From positions 1 to 41,829 of the forward strand of contig DATJHM010000041.1 of the NCBI GenBank assembly GCA_035493895.1: 41,829 bases of DNA. The letters run 5' to 3'. Origin of the DNA: DATJHM01 sp035493895. Lineage in GTDB: Bacteria > Chloroflexota > Ktedonobacteria > Ktedonobacterales > Ktedonobacteraceae. Numbering within the stretch: the first letter of the stretch is position 1; every line of letters begins with the position of its first letter. Below, one piece after another: positions 13,847 through 24,600 of the stretch. The position numbers and the translations under genes are program-made. The notes below the pieces were generated by a model. That model saw only the letters and a program-made list of their open reading frames with translations, was not told the origin of the DNA and did not search any database.

Positions 13847-15577
13847 TTAGCTACGATCAAAAAATTCGGCGCGGCTGGCAGGATCAGGTCGCTTACTCAA
13901 CTGTATAGCCGAGAGGTACGGATCAGAGGCTGCCAGAAGCTGATTGGCTTCATAGGCCAGTGCGCGATAGTTGATATGCCCGCCGGGGCGTGAGCGCTGT
14001 AATGTGAGATAGGTTGCCTGTTTAGGGTCACCATGCATCCAGAACGAGACCTGATGAGCAAGGGGCAATAAATTGAGCACAAACGAATAATCGATGGAGG
14101 TACCATATTGCCCGGCAACTTGTGCGAGAAATGTCTGTAAACGGGCATAATAGTCCTGGAGATCCTGCTCAAAAGCTGTACGCTGCCCGGCAAAAGCCGG
14201 AATTTCAGCCAGATAGAGGGGCAGGCCATAACCACGCGCAAGAATTTGCTGCACAGCTTCAAGCTTCAAAGGCTCACCAAAGACCAGAGGCAGCGGGAAG
14301 AAGCGTCCCCAGGCACGATGACGATTAAAATCACGCAGCTCACCCAGGTAGCTTTCGATTACGAGCGTCATACGCGTGGTGCGTGCAAAGCCCGGTAGCT
14401 CATTGTAATTGGTATGCCCGGCAAAAATCAGGCGGCTCATAGCACGCTTGCTCTCGTCATCACGATTATGTAGCCAGGCAAGGAGGGGCTGGCGCTCCAG
14501 GCCGGGCCAGAGCAATTGTATATATTCGGCCAGCAAACGCTCGCCTTCAGTGTAGACCGCCTCCAGTAGTTCTACCCGCTGCTTCACATATTGAGGCACA
14601 CCGGATTGGACGGGGACCGCTTGTAAAAGATCTGTTTGTGTACGAAGGTGCTGCTGTAGTTGTTTGAGGTTATCGTTGGTCGTATCGAGCGGGCTGGTAT
14701 GGCGCACCAGACCGGGGGCCTCAGCCTTATACTCCAGGATCGCTTCTTCCTCGCGCGAGGGAGCCAGCAGACGCTCAAGCTGGGCGGCCACGCGCTGATA
14801 GTAAGCAAGCGGTGAAGCTTTCAGTTCCGAGATGATACGAGACCAATCACGGGCCGAAGTTTCAAAAGACATCCCACTCCATTGACCGAACAACAAAAAA
14901 TAGCGTGCACAGTCAAGTACGCGTGAAGTCAGCGCCGAACGCTGCTGAGGTTCGGCTTTATTGGCCTGAAAATACTGCTCAAAGTCTCTGAGCAAGATCG
15001 TTTTATGTTTCGCGAAGAGTTCCAGAGAAAGCGCGCCGAAAACTTGATACTGGACCTCAAGTCTGGCCAACGCTTCCTGTGGAAGGTGTGAAGGCAAATA
15101 ATGACGTAGCGGATGGAGAATAGCCTTGCCAAAAGACGATTGATAGCGCGTTGATTTCTCCTGGCCTGAGTTCAATACGCCTTCATTGAAAAGAGCCAGG
15201 CAGAAATGCATAGGAACGCGCCCGAAATCCACCGCCACACGCGCCATATCCCCTACCGAAGCATGGCCATAGCCACGAAAGGTCTCCTCGATCTTCTGGT
15301 CGGGATCGACCCCTTTCTCGCCCATCTCGTGGAGAATATCCCAGGGCATGCCCGCAGCTCGCGATTGACGAGCACCTGCCCAGGCACGTTGCGCCGCCGT
15401 ACGCTTCTGCGGATTGGCAGTCGTGGTGGTCACGACAGTGCCAGTCTCAGAATCTTCCAGACAGATCAGGCGCAGGCCAGTCACTTCTGGTGCATAGGTA
15501 AACCAGCGGTACGGCGCAACAACATATTCTTGCTCGATAGGGAGCTCAGGCCGCTTTATCTGCTCCACTTGTTTCAC
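13847..15577 (-). CDS. ThyX-like protein with two FAD-dependent thymidylate synthase-type halves
   Basis: At 576 residues it is more than twice the usual ThyX length (about 220-250). The N-terminal half has the ThyX helix GYGHASVGD (103-110) and SGQEKSTRY (137-145), which matches the SxNExSxRY part of the ThyX signature, but the RHR triad expected just before it is replaced by EGV (132-134). The C-terminal half has an RHR in DFNRHRAWGRFF and a ThyX-like end, QVSFWMHGDPKQATYLTLQR followed by GGHINYRALAYE. The two halves together may rebuild one active site, or the protein may do something other than making dTMP. The start is GTG with an AGGA site. It lies 35 nt after the receiver gene, in one operon with the kinase. 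The stop codon abuts the IS-like relic, which may have reset the C-terminus. Confidence 0.75.
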   Translation of the reverse strand: MKQVEQIKRPELPIEQEYVVAPYRWFTYAPEVTGLRLICLEDSETGTVVTTTTANPQKRTAAQRAWAGARQSRAAGMPWDILHEMGEKGVDPDQKIEETFRGYGHASVGDMARVAVDFGRVPMHFCLALFNEGVLNSGQEKSTRYQSSFGKAILHPLRHYLPSHLPQEALARLEVQYQVFGALSLELFAKHKTILLRDFEQYFQANKAEPQQRSALTSRVLDCARYFLLFGQWSGMSFETSARDWSRIISELKASPLAYYQRVAAQLERLLAPSREEEAILEYKAEAPGLVRHTSPLDTTNDNLKQLQQHLRTQTDLLQAVPVQSGVPQYVKQRVELLEAVYTEGERLLAEYIQLLWPGLERQPLLAWLHNRDDESKRAMSRLIFAGHTNYNELPGFARTTRMTLVIESYLGELRDFNRHRAWGRFFPLPLVFGEPLKLEAVQQILARGYGLPLYLAEIPAFAGQRTAFEQDLQDYYARLQTFLAQVAGQYGTSIDYSFVLNLLPLAHQVSFWMHGDPKQATYLTLQRSRPGGHINYRALAYEANQLLAASDPYLSAIQLSKRPDPASRAEFFDRS

Positions 15578-15612
15578 GTCTATCCTACTCCATAGCGTCT
15601 ATTTGTTGCCAT

Positions 15613-15993
15613 TTAAGGCAAATATGGTTGAATAATGCGAAACACATCATCAACAGAAAAAGGTTTTGGCATCGTGCCATCTACATTGAGAGTTGAAGCT
15701 TCCGCCAGATTATCTATCGCCGACATCACAATTACCACATGACGTCGGCGAAGCTGAGGTTCGGCCTGTAATTGTAGACAGACCTCACGTCCATCCAGCA
15801 CAGGCATCATTAAATCGAGAAAGACCAGAAAGTGTTCGTCCTGACGAAGCTTCTCTAGCGCCTCACGCCCATTTCGTGCAACATAGATCGGGTAATCTTC
15901 AAGCTCAAATATATCCACCATCATATCACGAATTACGGGGTCATCGTCTACAACCAGGATCTTCAGATCACGATTATCAAATGGTGTGCTCAC
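15613..15993 (-). CDS. Single-domain response regulator (CheY-like receiver)
   Basis: The 126-residue protein is a receiver domain alone. The acidic pocket is Asp16-Asp17-Asp18, the phosphoacceptor is Asp60 (VFLDLMMPVLDG), the switch residue is Ser91 (VMSA) and the conserved lysine is Lys110 (MPKPFS). With no output domain it must act by protein contact. Its start overlaps the end of the kinase gene by 17 nt, so translation is coupled and the two proteins are almost certainly partners. Confidence 0.95.
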   Translation of the reverse strand: MSTPFDNRDLKILVVDDDPVIRDMMVDIFELEDYPIYVARNGREALEKLRQDEHFLVFLDLMMPVLDGREVCLQLQAEPQLRRRHVVIVMSAIDNLAEASTLNVDGTMPKPFSVDDVFRIIQPYLP

Positions 15994-18664
15994 CTGTTAC
16001 CTGCTCTCCTGCCTCAACTGGAGGTTCAACACGCGGTAAGTAAAAGGCAAAGATCGAGCCCTCATTGACAAGGCTCTGCTCAAGCCATAATTTTCCGCTC
16101 ATCGCCTCGACATAACGACGACATATATATAGACCCAGACCAGAACCACGTACTGGAGTTGTGAGCGAACGAGGAGCCCGCACAAACTTCTCAAAAATGC
16201 GCTCCTGATCATCTGGCAACACGCCTTCACCCTGATCCTGCACACGTATCAGCACCAGAGCCAATGAACCTTGTTCGACCAGCAACACGGGATCCTGCTG
16301 ATCTGGTGGCAAAAGATCATGGATTTCAGCAAAAGTAGTTGCGCTGGCAGAAAGGGTAATCGTACTCTCTGCTGGAGAATACTTGGCGGCATTCTCCAGC
16401 AAATTCGTCAGAACCTGACGAAAACGCAACGCGTCCGCCTGAACCCAGAGCGAAGTTGGCACATTGCGTATCAACGTCTGCTCATTATTAAAGGTCAGTA
16501 GATTTTCCGCCATCTCAGCAGCGGCAAATACTGGCACAGCCTCAAGAAACAAACGTTTATCGATAGCTCCTATCTTTGCCGCCTCGGTCATCTTAGAAAC
16601 CAGATCCGTAAGCTGCTGCGCGGCACTGGAGATTTTATTCGCATAGCGCAAAACATGCTGAGGAGACGTGCGCGCATTCTGACGCTTCAGAAGCGTCGAG
16701 TAGCCGGTGATCGCACTCAGAGGAGTTCGTAATTCATGTGAGGCAGTCACGAGAAACTCATCCTTGAGCTTATCCATCCGCTGCAACTCTGCATAAGCCT
16801 CTTCACGTTGCGCAAAAAGCTGAGCATTGCGAATCGCACTCGTCGTTTGCGCACAGATAGCCAGCAGCATGCCGATATCCTTCGGGCGAAATGCACGACT
16901 ATCTGGCGGCATCGAGACCGACAAAATGCCAACAAAGTCGCCCTGATAGTACATCGGAATCATCAGCATCTGTTGCACATTGATTTCGCGCAAGAAGAGC
17001 GCCCCACCCTCGTCACACTTGCTCGAAAGCTCATCAAGTGTTGCACCATCCAGATAGAAAAATCCATTTTCGTTGACGAGTTGTTCCAGAATCGTGTGTC
17101 GAAACGGCAGGCGAATCATGGCCACCAGTTCGTTCTCTGTATCCTTGCTGGTTGGAGACAACAACATTGGCGGCAGAGCATCCTCGTCATATTCCGGACT
17201 GACACTGGGAGGTGCATACCACGCCTGAGCCACCAGCTCTTCTTTATTAGGGGAAGGTTGGAAAAAGACGCTGATCTCAACTCGCACCAGCGCAGTCACC
17301 GATTTGACAAAATTATTCAGCAATTGATTGACATTAAGCTCAGAGCCGATAGATTGCAATGTACTATTAATCGCCGCCAGTTGAGCCTCGCGTTGTTTCG
17401 CCTCTTGCAGCAATGCGCGATCACGTTCATATAACTTGACGTTCTCAATCCCCACCGTGATAATCTGCAACATCGTCTCCAGCACCTGTACCTCTTCAGG
17501 ATGATAGGCATTAGGACGCTTGCTTACTAGCGATAGAGAACCAATAACGCGATTGTACATCTTCATTGGCAAAAATAAAAAGGATTCGGCCTGACGATGA
17601 TCTCCCCATACGCCCGTAAGGAGCTCGTTATAGAACGACATCTTGTGCGGTTCTTGCGCGGGCGAAAATTGCAACGTCTGCGGATCTTTCTGCGTCGTAC
17701 GCCACCAGACTGGCCGCTCCGTCTCCAGATGACCGGCCGTCTGTTCGGACAGGTCATCCATGCGCATCCCTTCTGAAAGCGCAAAAACATCATAAATGCG
17801 CTCACTATCGCGGTCATAGAGCGTCAATAACAATGCTGAAACATCCACGATGCGGGAGATAAAATGGTACATATTATCGACCAGATCAGCAAGCTTGACC
17901 GAAGTAGGAAAGGCCATGCTCACATCTTGCAGGTGCTGCAAGTAGTCACTGGTACGCCGCTGCATACGACGCAATGCATAATTTTGCAGATAGAGGGCAA
18001 AGCGCTCAACGAAGAAAAGAGCTTCGGTACGTTGACGCGAATGAAATTCTATGCCGATACTGGGATTGAGCTGATAGAGCACCACAACGCCGAGTACATT
18101 CGACTGGCTTTGTTGAGCAAGCTCATCGGAAAGTTCGACTTCCTGAATAGGCACCACCAGATAACCACTCGGCACGATATCTACCGATTCAGGAAATTTT
18201 TCGTCCTTGTAAAAAACACTCAGATAATCTTCATGGCGTATTACATATGCTTCATTCTTCTGCCAGATAAAACCAATCAATTCATGGCCAATAGGATAGG
18301 TAGAGCCGACGGCAAATTGACTGGATTGCTGAGGAGAAACCTCGTCCAGATCTTCTGTAGAAGGATACATTGGGCGCACACGCGCATTTGCCGTTAGAGG
18401 CGATGAGGGATTATCATTTTCCAGATGAACCGTCAAACGACGCCGGGGTCGAATACCATCCGAGCCTAAATTACGTATTGACGTATTGCGTAAACGAACA
18501 TGAAGTTGTATCCGCATCTGACCCATATGCTCATCGTAAAGAGCAAGGCAGGCCCCTTGTGCGGCAAACTGAAGCATCATTTGCTTTAGCAGGTTTTTGA
18601 ATAATGCCAGCGGATAGCCTTCATCAACTTTTGACTCAGGACTATCCCAGGCAGAGGTAGACAT
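15977..18664 (-). CDS. Sensor histidine kinase with multiple GAF domains
   Basis: The ATG at 18664 has GAGGAG 6-8 nt upstream; a GTG five codons earlier would overlap that site. The 895-residue protein has no clear membrane segment. It has three GAF-like regions (about 20-235, 245-415 and 425-635), linked by coiled segments such as LLQEAKQREAQL and QREEAYAELQRMDKL. Next is a HisKA domain with phosphoacceptor His643 (ASHELRTPLSA), then a HATPase domain with N-box NLLENAAKYSP, G1 DQGEGV, F-box IFEKF and G2 GSGLGLYICR. It is a soluble sensor, probably of a small ligand or redox state. It is translationally coupled to the receiver gene and followed by the ThyX-like gene. Confidence 0.93.
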   Translation of the reverse strand: MSTSAWDSPESKVDEGYPLALFKNLLKQMMLQFAAQGACLALYDEHMGQMRIQLHVRLRNTSIRNLGSDGIRPRRRLTVHLENDNPSSPLTANARVRPMYPSTEDLDEVSPQQSSQFAVGSTYPIGHELIGFIWQKNEAYVIRHEDYLSVFYKDEKFPESVDIVPSGYLVVPIQEVELSDELAQQSQSNVLGVVVLYQLNPSIGIEFHSRQRTEALFFVERFALYLQNYALRRMQRRTSDYLQHLQDVSMAFPTSVKLADLVDNMYHFISRIVDVSALLLTLYDRDSERIYDVFALSEGMRMDDLSEQTAGHLETERPVWWRTTQKDPQTLQFSPAQEPHKMSFYNELLTGVWGDHRQAESFLFLPMKMYNRVIGSLSLVSKRPNAYHPEEVQVLETMLQIITVGIENVKLYERDRALLQEAKQREAQLAAINSTLQSIGSELNVNQLLNNFVKSVTALVRVEISVFFQPSPNKEELVAQAWYAPPSVSPEYDEDALPPMLLSPTSKDTENELVAMIRLPFRHTILEQLVNENGFFYLDGATLDELSSKCDEGGALFLREINVQQMLMIPMYYQGDFVGILSVSMPPDSRAFRPKDIGMLLAICAQTTSAIRNAQLFAQREEAYAELQRMDKLKDEFLVTASHELRTPLSAITGYSTLLKRQNARTSPQHVLRYANKISSAAQQLTDLVSKMTEAAKIGAIDKRLFLEAVPVFAAAEMAENLLTFNNEQTLIRNVPTSLWVQADALRFRQVLTNLLENAAKYSPAESTITLSASATTFAEIHDLLPPDQQDPVLLVEQGSLALVLIRVQDQGEGVLPDDQERIFEKFVRAPRSLTTPVRGSGLGLYICRRYVEAMSGKLWLEQSLVNEGSIFAFYLPRVEPPVEAGEQVTGEHTI

Positions 18665-18762
18665 ATATGCTCTCCTCACGTTTCTCGCAGCTGTTACAAA
18701 GAAGCGCAGGGAATAGGATGACGCTTAAAGCGGAGCAGAACGATTGACCTGTTCCACTGCGT

Positions 18763-18791
18763 AGCATATCATACGATTTTCTGATATTCAA
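18763..18791 (-). promoter_or_regulatory. Promoter of the kinase-receiver-ThyX operon
   Basis: On the minus strand TTGAAT, a 17-nt spacer and TATGCT are found, with TG one base upstream of the -10 (TGATATGCT). It lies about 100 nt before the kinase start. Confidence 0.6.
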
Positions 18792-18940
18792 CAGTAAGCG
18801 CTCATTTATTAAAAGCATGACTTTCGCTATTGACACAATCAACGCGTAAAAAGTCGGAACAAGCATTGATAAGCTTAAATTTCTCTCTATATAATGAAAT
18901 GGAACAAATACAAAAAACGCAAAGAACCGCTGTGCTCAAT

Positions 18941-18970
18941 TTGACAACGTCCATGTCTCAGGGCTATCAT
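18941..18970 (+). promoter_or_regulatory. Promoter of the M16 peptidase gene
   Basis: TTGACA (18941-18946), an 18-nt spacer and TATCAT (18965-18970) lie about 60 nt upstream of the start codon. Confidence 0.65.
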
Positions 18971-19032
18971 GCTAGTACAAAAACTACGCCTGTAAGAGAG
19001 ATCTACGTCTTGCGCATTGGAGGAGCAATTCT

Positions 19033-20304
19033 ATGGCAGAGACCACAGCAAATGGCACTGTGTTTTATACTCATCGTTTAAAGAATGGTTTACAGATTGT
19101 TGGTCAGCCGATGCCAGATTTCGAATCGGTGGCAGTATCTTACTTTGTCCACACAGGCTCACGAGATGAGCAAGATCCCAGGATCGCAGGCGTCTCCCAT
19201 TTTCTCGAGCATATGGTATTCAAAGGGACTAAAACGCTCGATTGGCAAGAAATCACCCTGGCCTTTAATAAAATCGGAGCTGAGCTCAACGCCTTCACGT
19301 CACATGAATCGACGGTCTATTACGCTCGTGTACTGGGCGAATATTTGGATAAGGCCGTCGAACTCCTGAGCGATATGATGTACCCACGCCTGGCAGAGTC
19401 TGATTTCACGACAGAGAAAGATGTCATCATCAACGAGATCGCTCGCTCTGAGGATCAGCCCTACAACATTACCTATCGTCGTTTGATGCAAACATACTTT
19501 GGCGAACATCCATTAGGGCACGATGTTCTGGGTTCAGCTGACAGCATTCGTAACATGGACATCGAAGATATGCGCAACTACTGGAAGAGCCGTTATGCAG
19601 CAAACAACCTGATTCTCTCGGTAGCAGGTAACTTCGACTGGGATCATATTGTCGAGCTTGCCGAGCAGCATTGCCGCGACTGGCGTACAGGCGATTCCGG
19701 GCGCGACGTGAGCCATTACGAACCAGCACAGCCCATCAACAATATCATGGTTGACAAAAAGCTCAAGCAGCAGATCATGCTCCTGGCCATGCCCACCGTC
19801 GATGTCAAACACAAGGACTATTATGCAGCATCCCTGGGAGGGAGCATCCTTGGAGATAGTGACGGCTCACGGCTCTACTGGAACATCTATCAGCGTGGCC
19901 TGGCAGAGTCAGCAAGCGGAGGTATCTGGGCCATGGAAGGCACCGGCATTATGTTGATGGAAGCAAACTCAACACCGGAGGAGGCTCCCCGCGTGCTCAA
20001 ACTTCTACGCAGTGAGCTGGACAGCTTGCTGGATGATGGTATTCACGAAGACGAGCTGCGCCGCGCCAAAGATAAATGGATCAGCGCTATCGTCCTGAGC
20101 AGCGAATCCACCTTTTCACGCATGCGCTCTCTGGCCAGTGACTGGATAACCGAGGGGCGATTGGTCAGCGTCGAAGAAGAGATTGAACGCGTCGAGAAAA
20201 TCACGCGAGATGATGTTATGCGCGCCCTGCATCTATTCCCCATGCGTGACAAACAGGTACTCACTACACTGGGTCCTTTAAACGAAGCCGAACTTTTGCA
20301 GTAA
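19033..20304 (+). CDS. M16-family zinc peptidase (processing-protease/insulinase-like)
   Basis: The 423-residue protein carries the inverted zinc motif HFLEH (His56, Glu59, His60) followed about 75 residues later by the third ligand region INEIARSED (Glu135). This spacing is characteristic of M16 peptidases. The C-terminal half has the paired M16 domain without zinc ligands (KQQIMLLAMPTVDVKHKDYY, LYWNIYQRGLAESASGG), so one chain forms half of the usual clamshell dimer. Length is normal for the M16B type (about 420). No signal peptide is seen, so it is cytoplasmic or exported by an unknown route. The ATG has a strong GGAGGAG site. No partner M16 gene is adjacent. Confidence 0.95.
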   Translation: MAETTANGTVFYTHRLKNGLQIVGQPMPDFESVAVSYFVHTGSRDEQDPRIAGVSHFLEHMVFKGTKTLDWQEITLAFNKIGAELNAFTSHESTVYYARVLGEYLDKAVELLSDMMYPRLAESDFTTEKDVIINEIARSEDQPYNITYRRLMQTYFGEHPLGHDVLGSADSIRNMDIEDMRNYWKSRYAANNLILSVAGNFDWDHIVELAEQHCRDWRTGDSGRDVSHYEPAQPINNIMVDKKLKQQIMLLAMPTVDVKHKDYYAASLGGSILGDSDGSRLYWNIYQRGLAESASGGIWAMEGTGIMLMEANSTPEEAPRVLKLLRSELDSLLDDGIHEDELRRAKDKWISAIVLSSESTFSRMRSLASDWITEGRLVSVEEEIERVEKITRDDVMRALHLFPMRDKQVLTTLGPLNEAELLQ

Positions 20305-20317
20305 TCTAAAACGAACT

Positions 20318-20343
20318 CGAAGGCATGGAAAGTCATGCCTTCG
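20318..20343 (+). terminator. Terminator of the M16 peptidase gene
   Basis: A perfect 10-bp stem (20318-20327 with 20334-20343, loop 6 nt) starts 14 nt after the stop codon. There is no strong T run after it. Confidence 0.65.
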
Positions 20344-20416
20344 GGCTATTCAGTGCTCAAGAGACAAAAAGCCTAGCCAATTTCTCCCAAATAAAGGCAT
20401 TACAGACATTTCTGAC

Positions 20417-20445
20417 TTGACGAGCCAGAAAAAAGAGCTTATAAC
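20417..20445 (+). promoter_or_regulatory. Promoter of the XRE-TPR regulator
   Basis: TTGACG (20417-20422), a 17-nt spacer and TATAAC (20440-20445) stand about 40 nt before the start codon. Confidence 0.65.
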
Positions 20446-20483
20446 AACAACGAGTAGGATAAAGAGTTTGTGGAGGTTGGTGT

Positions 20484-21662
20484 ATGAAGAAGTCGAATGC
20501 ATCTTTATATTCTGCCCGTTTGAGGAAAAGCTGGACGAGAGAATTTGTCAGCCAAAAAGTGGGTGTGAGTCTTAACACATATATTCGTTGGGAGACGGGA
20601 TTACAAACGCCACGTACTGCATCATTGCAAGCCCTATGTGAGATCTTCGCTATGTCTCCAGAAGAGCTAGGGTTTGATGAAAACCCGGATGCCCGACCCG
20701 ATGGCACTTTAGAGAAAGTCGGCCCCGGCCACAGTCCTCTCCCCTTACCACCGCAGCCAAGAGCGGAAATGAACAGAATTTCGGATACCCTGGTAAGTTG
20801 GGCAGAGAGTATGGAAGTCTGCTGGAAAGTCTACATGCAAGGTGGACATGAAGAGATTGAGAAACAGCTCCCTGATTACTTTCGGAACCTGAAAGGTCCG
20901 GCTCTCTTCCCGGGACCATCGCAGGTCAGAGCTGCCCATATCTTGTCTGAGGCCCATCAACTACATGCATTGCTCAAGCTCCATCGAGCCGATTTTATTG
21001 CAGCGCAGACAGGTTGTGCCCAGGCTATCATCCACAGTCAGCTTGCCAATGACTGGAATATCTATATTGCCGCCCAACTGCGAATGGCAACAATTTTAAA
21101 CTATCATAAACAACCAACTGCTGCTCTCAATGCATATCAAGAGGCATTGCGCCGCATTAATGGTACCCATCAATATATCTCACCATTGCTCCATAGCTGG
21201 ACATTTGCAGGCATTGGCCTGATGTATGCAGCCCTGGGAGGTGAAAAAGACGCCATGCAATATCTGCAACTTGCCATGGCCACATTTCCAGAACAGCCAG
21301 AGGAAGACCTGGCTTATAACTATACAAGGATGGACTATAGCCAGCTCATGCTCTATGAAGGTCTGATTCTTCTACGCCTGGGTCAACCGCAATTTGCCTG
21401 GAACGCATTTGCGCAAATCGACGAGTTCCGTCCCGCCATTCCCAGACGCCTGCGCACAGAAGTACTCTACCAGAAAGCCTGTACTGCACTGGCGCTTGGC
21501 CACATGGTACAGTGCTGCGTCTATCTCGAGGCAGCAGTGAAAGCAGCACGTGAGATCAAAAGCATCTACTTTCTCAACGAGTCCTTTGCTCTTTATGAAC
21601 AACTGCTCTCCTTCTGGGGTCAGGAATCACGCGTGAGGGTGCTGGCAAAGCTATTCCCATAG
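20484..21662 (+). CDS. XRE-family HTH regulator with TPR-like C-terminal region
   Basis: The 392-residue protein begins with a degenerate XRE helix-turn-helix (about 8-62): RLRKSWTREFVSQKVGVSLN, YIRWETGLQTPRTASLQALC. A Pro-rich linker follows, then a helical repeat region (about 100-390) with TPR-like pairs such as AQLRMATILNYHKQPTAALNAYQEAL and LYEGLILLRLGQPQFAWNAF (given in shortened form: ATILNYHKQPTAALNAYQ, LILLRLGQPQFAWNAF). The plan is that of RRNPP-like or SARP-adjacent regulators in which the helical part binds a peptide or protein. It is a single gene ahead of the convergent glycosyltransferase operon. No target is evident. The ATG at 20484 has GGAGG 8 nt upstream. Confidence 0.85.
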   Translation: MKKSNASLYSARLRKSWTREFVSQKVGVSLNTYIRWETGLQTPRTASLQALCEIFAMSPEELGFDENPDARPDGTLEKVGPGHSPLPLPPQPRAEMNRISDTLVSWAESMEVCWKVYMQGGHEEIEKQLPDYFRNLKGPALFPGPSQVRAAHILSEAHQLHALLKLHRADFIAAQTGCAQAIIHSQLANDWNIYIAAQLRMATILNYHKQPTAALNAYQEALRRINGTHQYISPLLHSWTFAGIGLMYAALGGEKDAMQYLQLAMATFPEQPEEDLAYNYTRMDYSQLMLYEGLILLRLGQPQFAWNAFAQIDEFRPAIPRRLRTEVLYQKACTALALGHMVQCCVYLEAAVKAAREIKSIYFLNESFALYEQLLSFWGQESRVRVLAKLFP

Positions 21663-21684
21663 AAAACCAATTTGTCATAAAGCG

Positions 21685-24600
21685 TTAGCCATCACGAAGG
21701 TAGACAGCGGAACCATATCCTTCAAAAACAAGATGTACATCGGAAGGAAATGCAAAACGCTTCGCAGCTTGAGCCTGGTAGACGCCATTGTCAGAAACAA
21801 TCCAGATACGATTATGATTAGCCAGCACCGCCAGGAGATCGGCCTCTTGCAAGAGCGCATGTGCACCCATAGACGTATCGATAATATGTCCATCACGCTC
21901 AAGCAAAAAGAGCGCTCGATCAATAGAGAGAAAATAGTCAGCATGATTCGCATAGTAAAAGACAGAGAAATCAGGAGCTACACAGATCAGCACATCTCCT
22001 GAGCGCCAATGAGCACGCACATACTGTCCCGCCACATTATAATCGGGATAATGATGATGATAAGCTATTCCTGCTATACGGCTTAACAATATATTCGCAT
22101 TACTCAGTGGAAGAAGCGGCACCAGGAGAAGACAGGCGAAAACAACACTTGCTGTCATGCCAGCAACCCGTTGCCACAGATGGAGCTTAGATCCTGTAGA
22201 AAGTTGTTTTCTGGATAATCCTCCTGGCGGGAGAGAGAGCGTACAAAAAAATCGCCAGAACGTAGAAAAGATACTTAACAGCATAGAGGCTCCAAGCAAA
22301 TAGTAGACAGGCAGCAAAGGGTACAAATAACGTTCAGCACGCATCGTAAAGAGCACCATCAAGCTGACAAGCGCACAAAACCAGAAGAGCGCGCAAAAGC
22401 GTGCACGTACCTGCTTACCACGCAAGGCCAGATAGGTACCACCAAAAGCGAGCAGAGTATTAAGCGTGATATCTGGCAGGGCTACCCTATTCGTTGCCAT
22501 AGGGAAGAGCAACACATGCAAATAATATGGGATATTGTCGAAGGTAAATTGAATCATCGGACGCTGACTGCTATCAGTACCCAGTACAGGGGGATGCGTC
22601 ATGCGTGTGAGCCACAACTGTAAAACGATGCCCGCTCCAACGAAGAGAGCAGACCACCACCAATGCTTTCGATAGCAAACAGTTGGGAAAAAGCGTTGAA
22701 CAGTATAGCTACATACACAAACAGCTATCAAAAAGCCAGGTAAAGCAATGAAGGTCTCTTCATGACAAAGATACATTACAAGCATGCAGCTCATTGCCAG
22801 ATAGATGGACCGTCGCCGCTGCTGTTGTTCCAGAGCACGGCAGAGCAGTAGAAGGGTCAACAGGAGTAGCACCTGAGCCAGTTCATACATGCGTACCTGG
22901 CGACTCCAGAGCAAGGCGGATGGCGAGAAGGCCAGCATAGTCGTTGCCAGCAGGGCACAACGGCGTTCAAAGAGATAGCAACCTGCATAATACAGCAGAG
23001 GCAGACTGATGAGATATCCCAACACACTCAACAGGCGGGAGGAAGGAGCGCCCAGGCTCCATTGCCAGAACGCAAGCAGGTACGAAAAAAGCTCTGCCTT
23101 CTCATAGAGAAATCCCGAAGGGAAAAATGGCAGAGCATGCGCCAGTATTCCCTGCGCCGCATAATAGCTAGACAATTCATCCTGCCAGTACGGCTCATAG
23201 GAAAGACCATAGCTTACGAACGGCAGCACTACTAACAATAACACGGCTAGCGGCCAATGTCTGCGCAATCTCTCAACCACACTCCTCGGGAGATTTCGCC
23301 CAAAAGATAGCTTATAGCGGAGGAGAGCAGTAAATGGAGTAAGAATAAAGGTGGCAAACGTTTTTCGAGCGTGAACAGAATGCATGCTAACGGAGGTTGC
23401 ACGCATCACGCTCTGGATCGCATTCATTGGCTGTGCGCGCCAATGAAAATGCTGAGTAGGTCGATGGAGGACATACCAGAGCCCGGCGTAACAGGTCATG
23501 AGAAGCAACAACAACAGTAGACCCCAGTGCCAGGTATAAAAAGAAGGGAAAAGTGGTTCAGCGGAAAGAACGATCAGTAGTCCCTCGCAGGCCAGAGGGG
23601 GAATAAAAACCAGGCTGGTCATATGCAGAGCAGTTTTATAGCTATACAGATAGCGTCTCACCAGACCTCTGGCGAGCAGAAACCAGATGCCAATCAGCGC
23701 CATGCTACAAGGAAGCACAATGCTCAACCATAGTCCTGGCATCCAGAGAGGTACAGAACGATCAGTGACCTCAGTCGGCAAATAAAACGAGCGTGTTACC
23801 CCTGGACGTCCGATAGATACAGGAGAAGACCAGCTTTGCACATGCAAACCAGCATTGAGCCAATCAGCAACTGGCAGAGTCGACGCGTGCCAGTAGTGGG
23901 CATCGGAAGTGATCCAGGATTGTCGCCCCTGCGCGTCCATCGTCAGAAGATCAAAAGAGAGAGCGGCATTAAATGCCTGCAAGCCCTCACGGGCAGCGCT
24001 AATGCTAGGAGCCTGTACATGAATAGCCAGAATATTCTGACCCGCGTGGAGATATGGAGTCACAGGATAGATTCCCACAGCCAGCCCCTGGCGATAACGT
24101 ACCTCATGTACAGTGCTACTCAGATAGCTTATCAGATGCTGACGCGGGACAGGAGCCTGTCCCTGCCAGTTGAGTATAAGCGAACCATTGAGATATACCT
24201 GAGCAGTACCAACCGCAGCCAGGCGTAGCCAGGCAGTAGAGAAAGCAGGTAACACAAGAGTACCAGTCAGATAGGTCTCCTGCCCACCACCAGCACTCAA
24301 CCAATGCACAGCGACAGGATGCTCATAAAGAGCCGGTGGAATCGCCAGCATAGGTGGATGTCCTTGAAACTGCACGCTTCTGGCTGTATACCAGGCGCTG
24401 GCAATGAAATCGCTGCGTGCCCAGTCATTAGCGCGTGCAGAGATATACCCATAGACCAGATCGCTTCTGGCTGTCGCCAGCCAGCTTGAACCTGAGCCAT
24501 GAGAGAGCAGAGTGGTGCCCTGAACCACGCCAATAGCCACGCGTAGCCTGGGCGGCCCCTGATCTGCATTAGCGACACGTACCCCTACGACATTTGATCC

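Noticed and set aside
13678..13908. 76-codon + strand frame overlapping the end of the ThyX-like gene
   Set aside because: It runs through the right-end hairpin of the IS-like relic into the antisense of ThyX, with no ribosome site and no TnpB-like residues.
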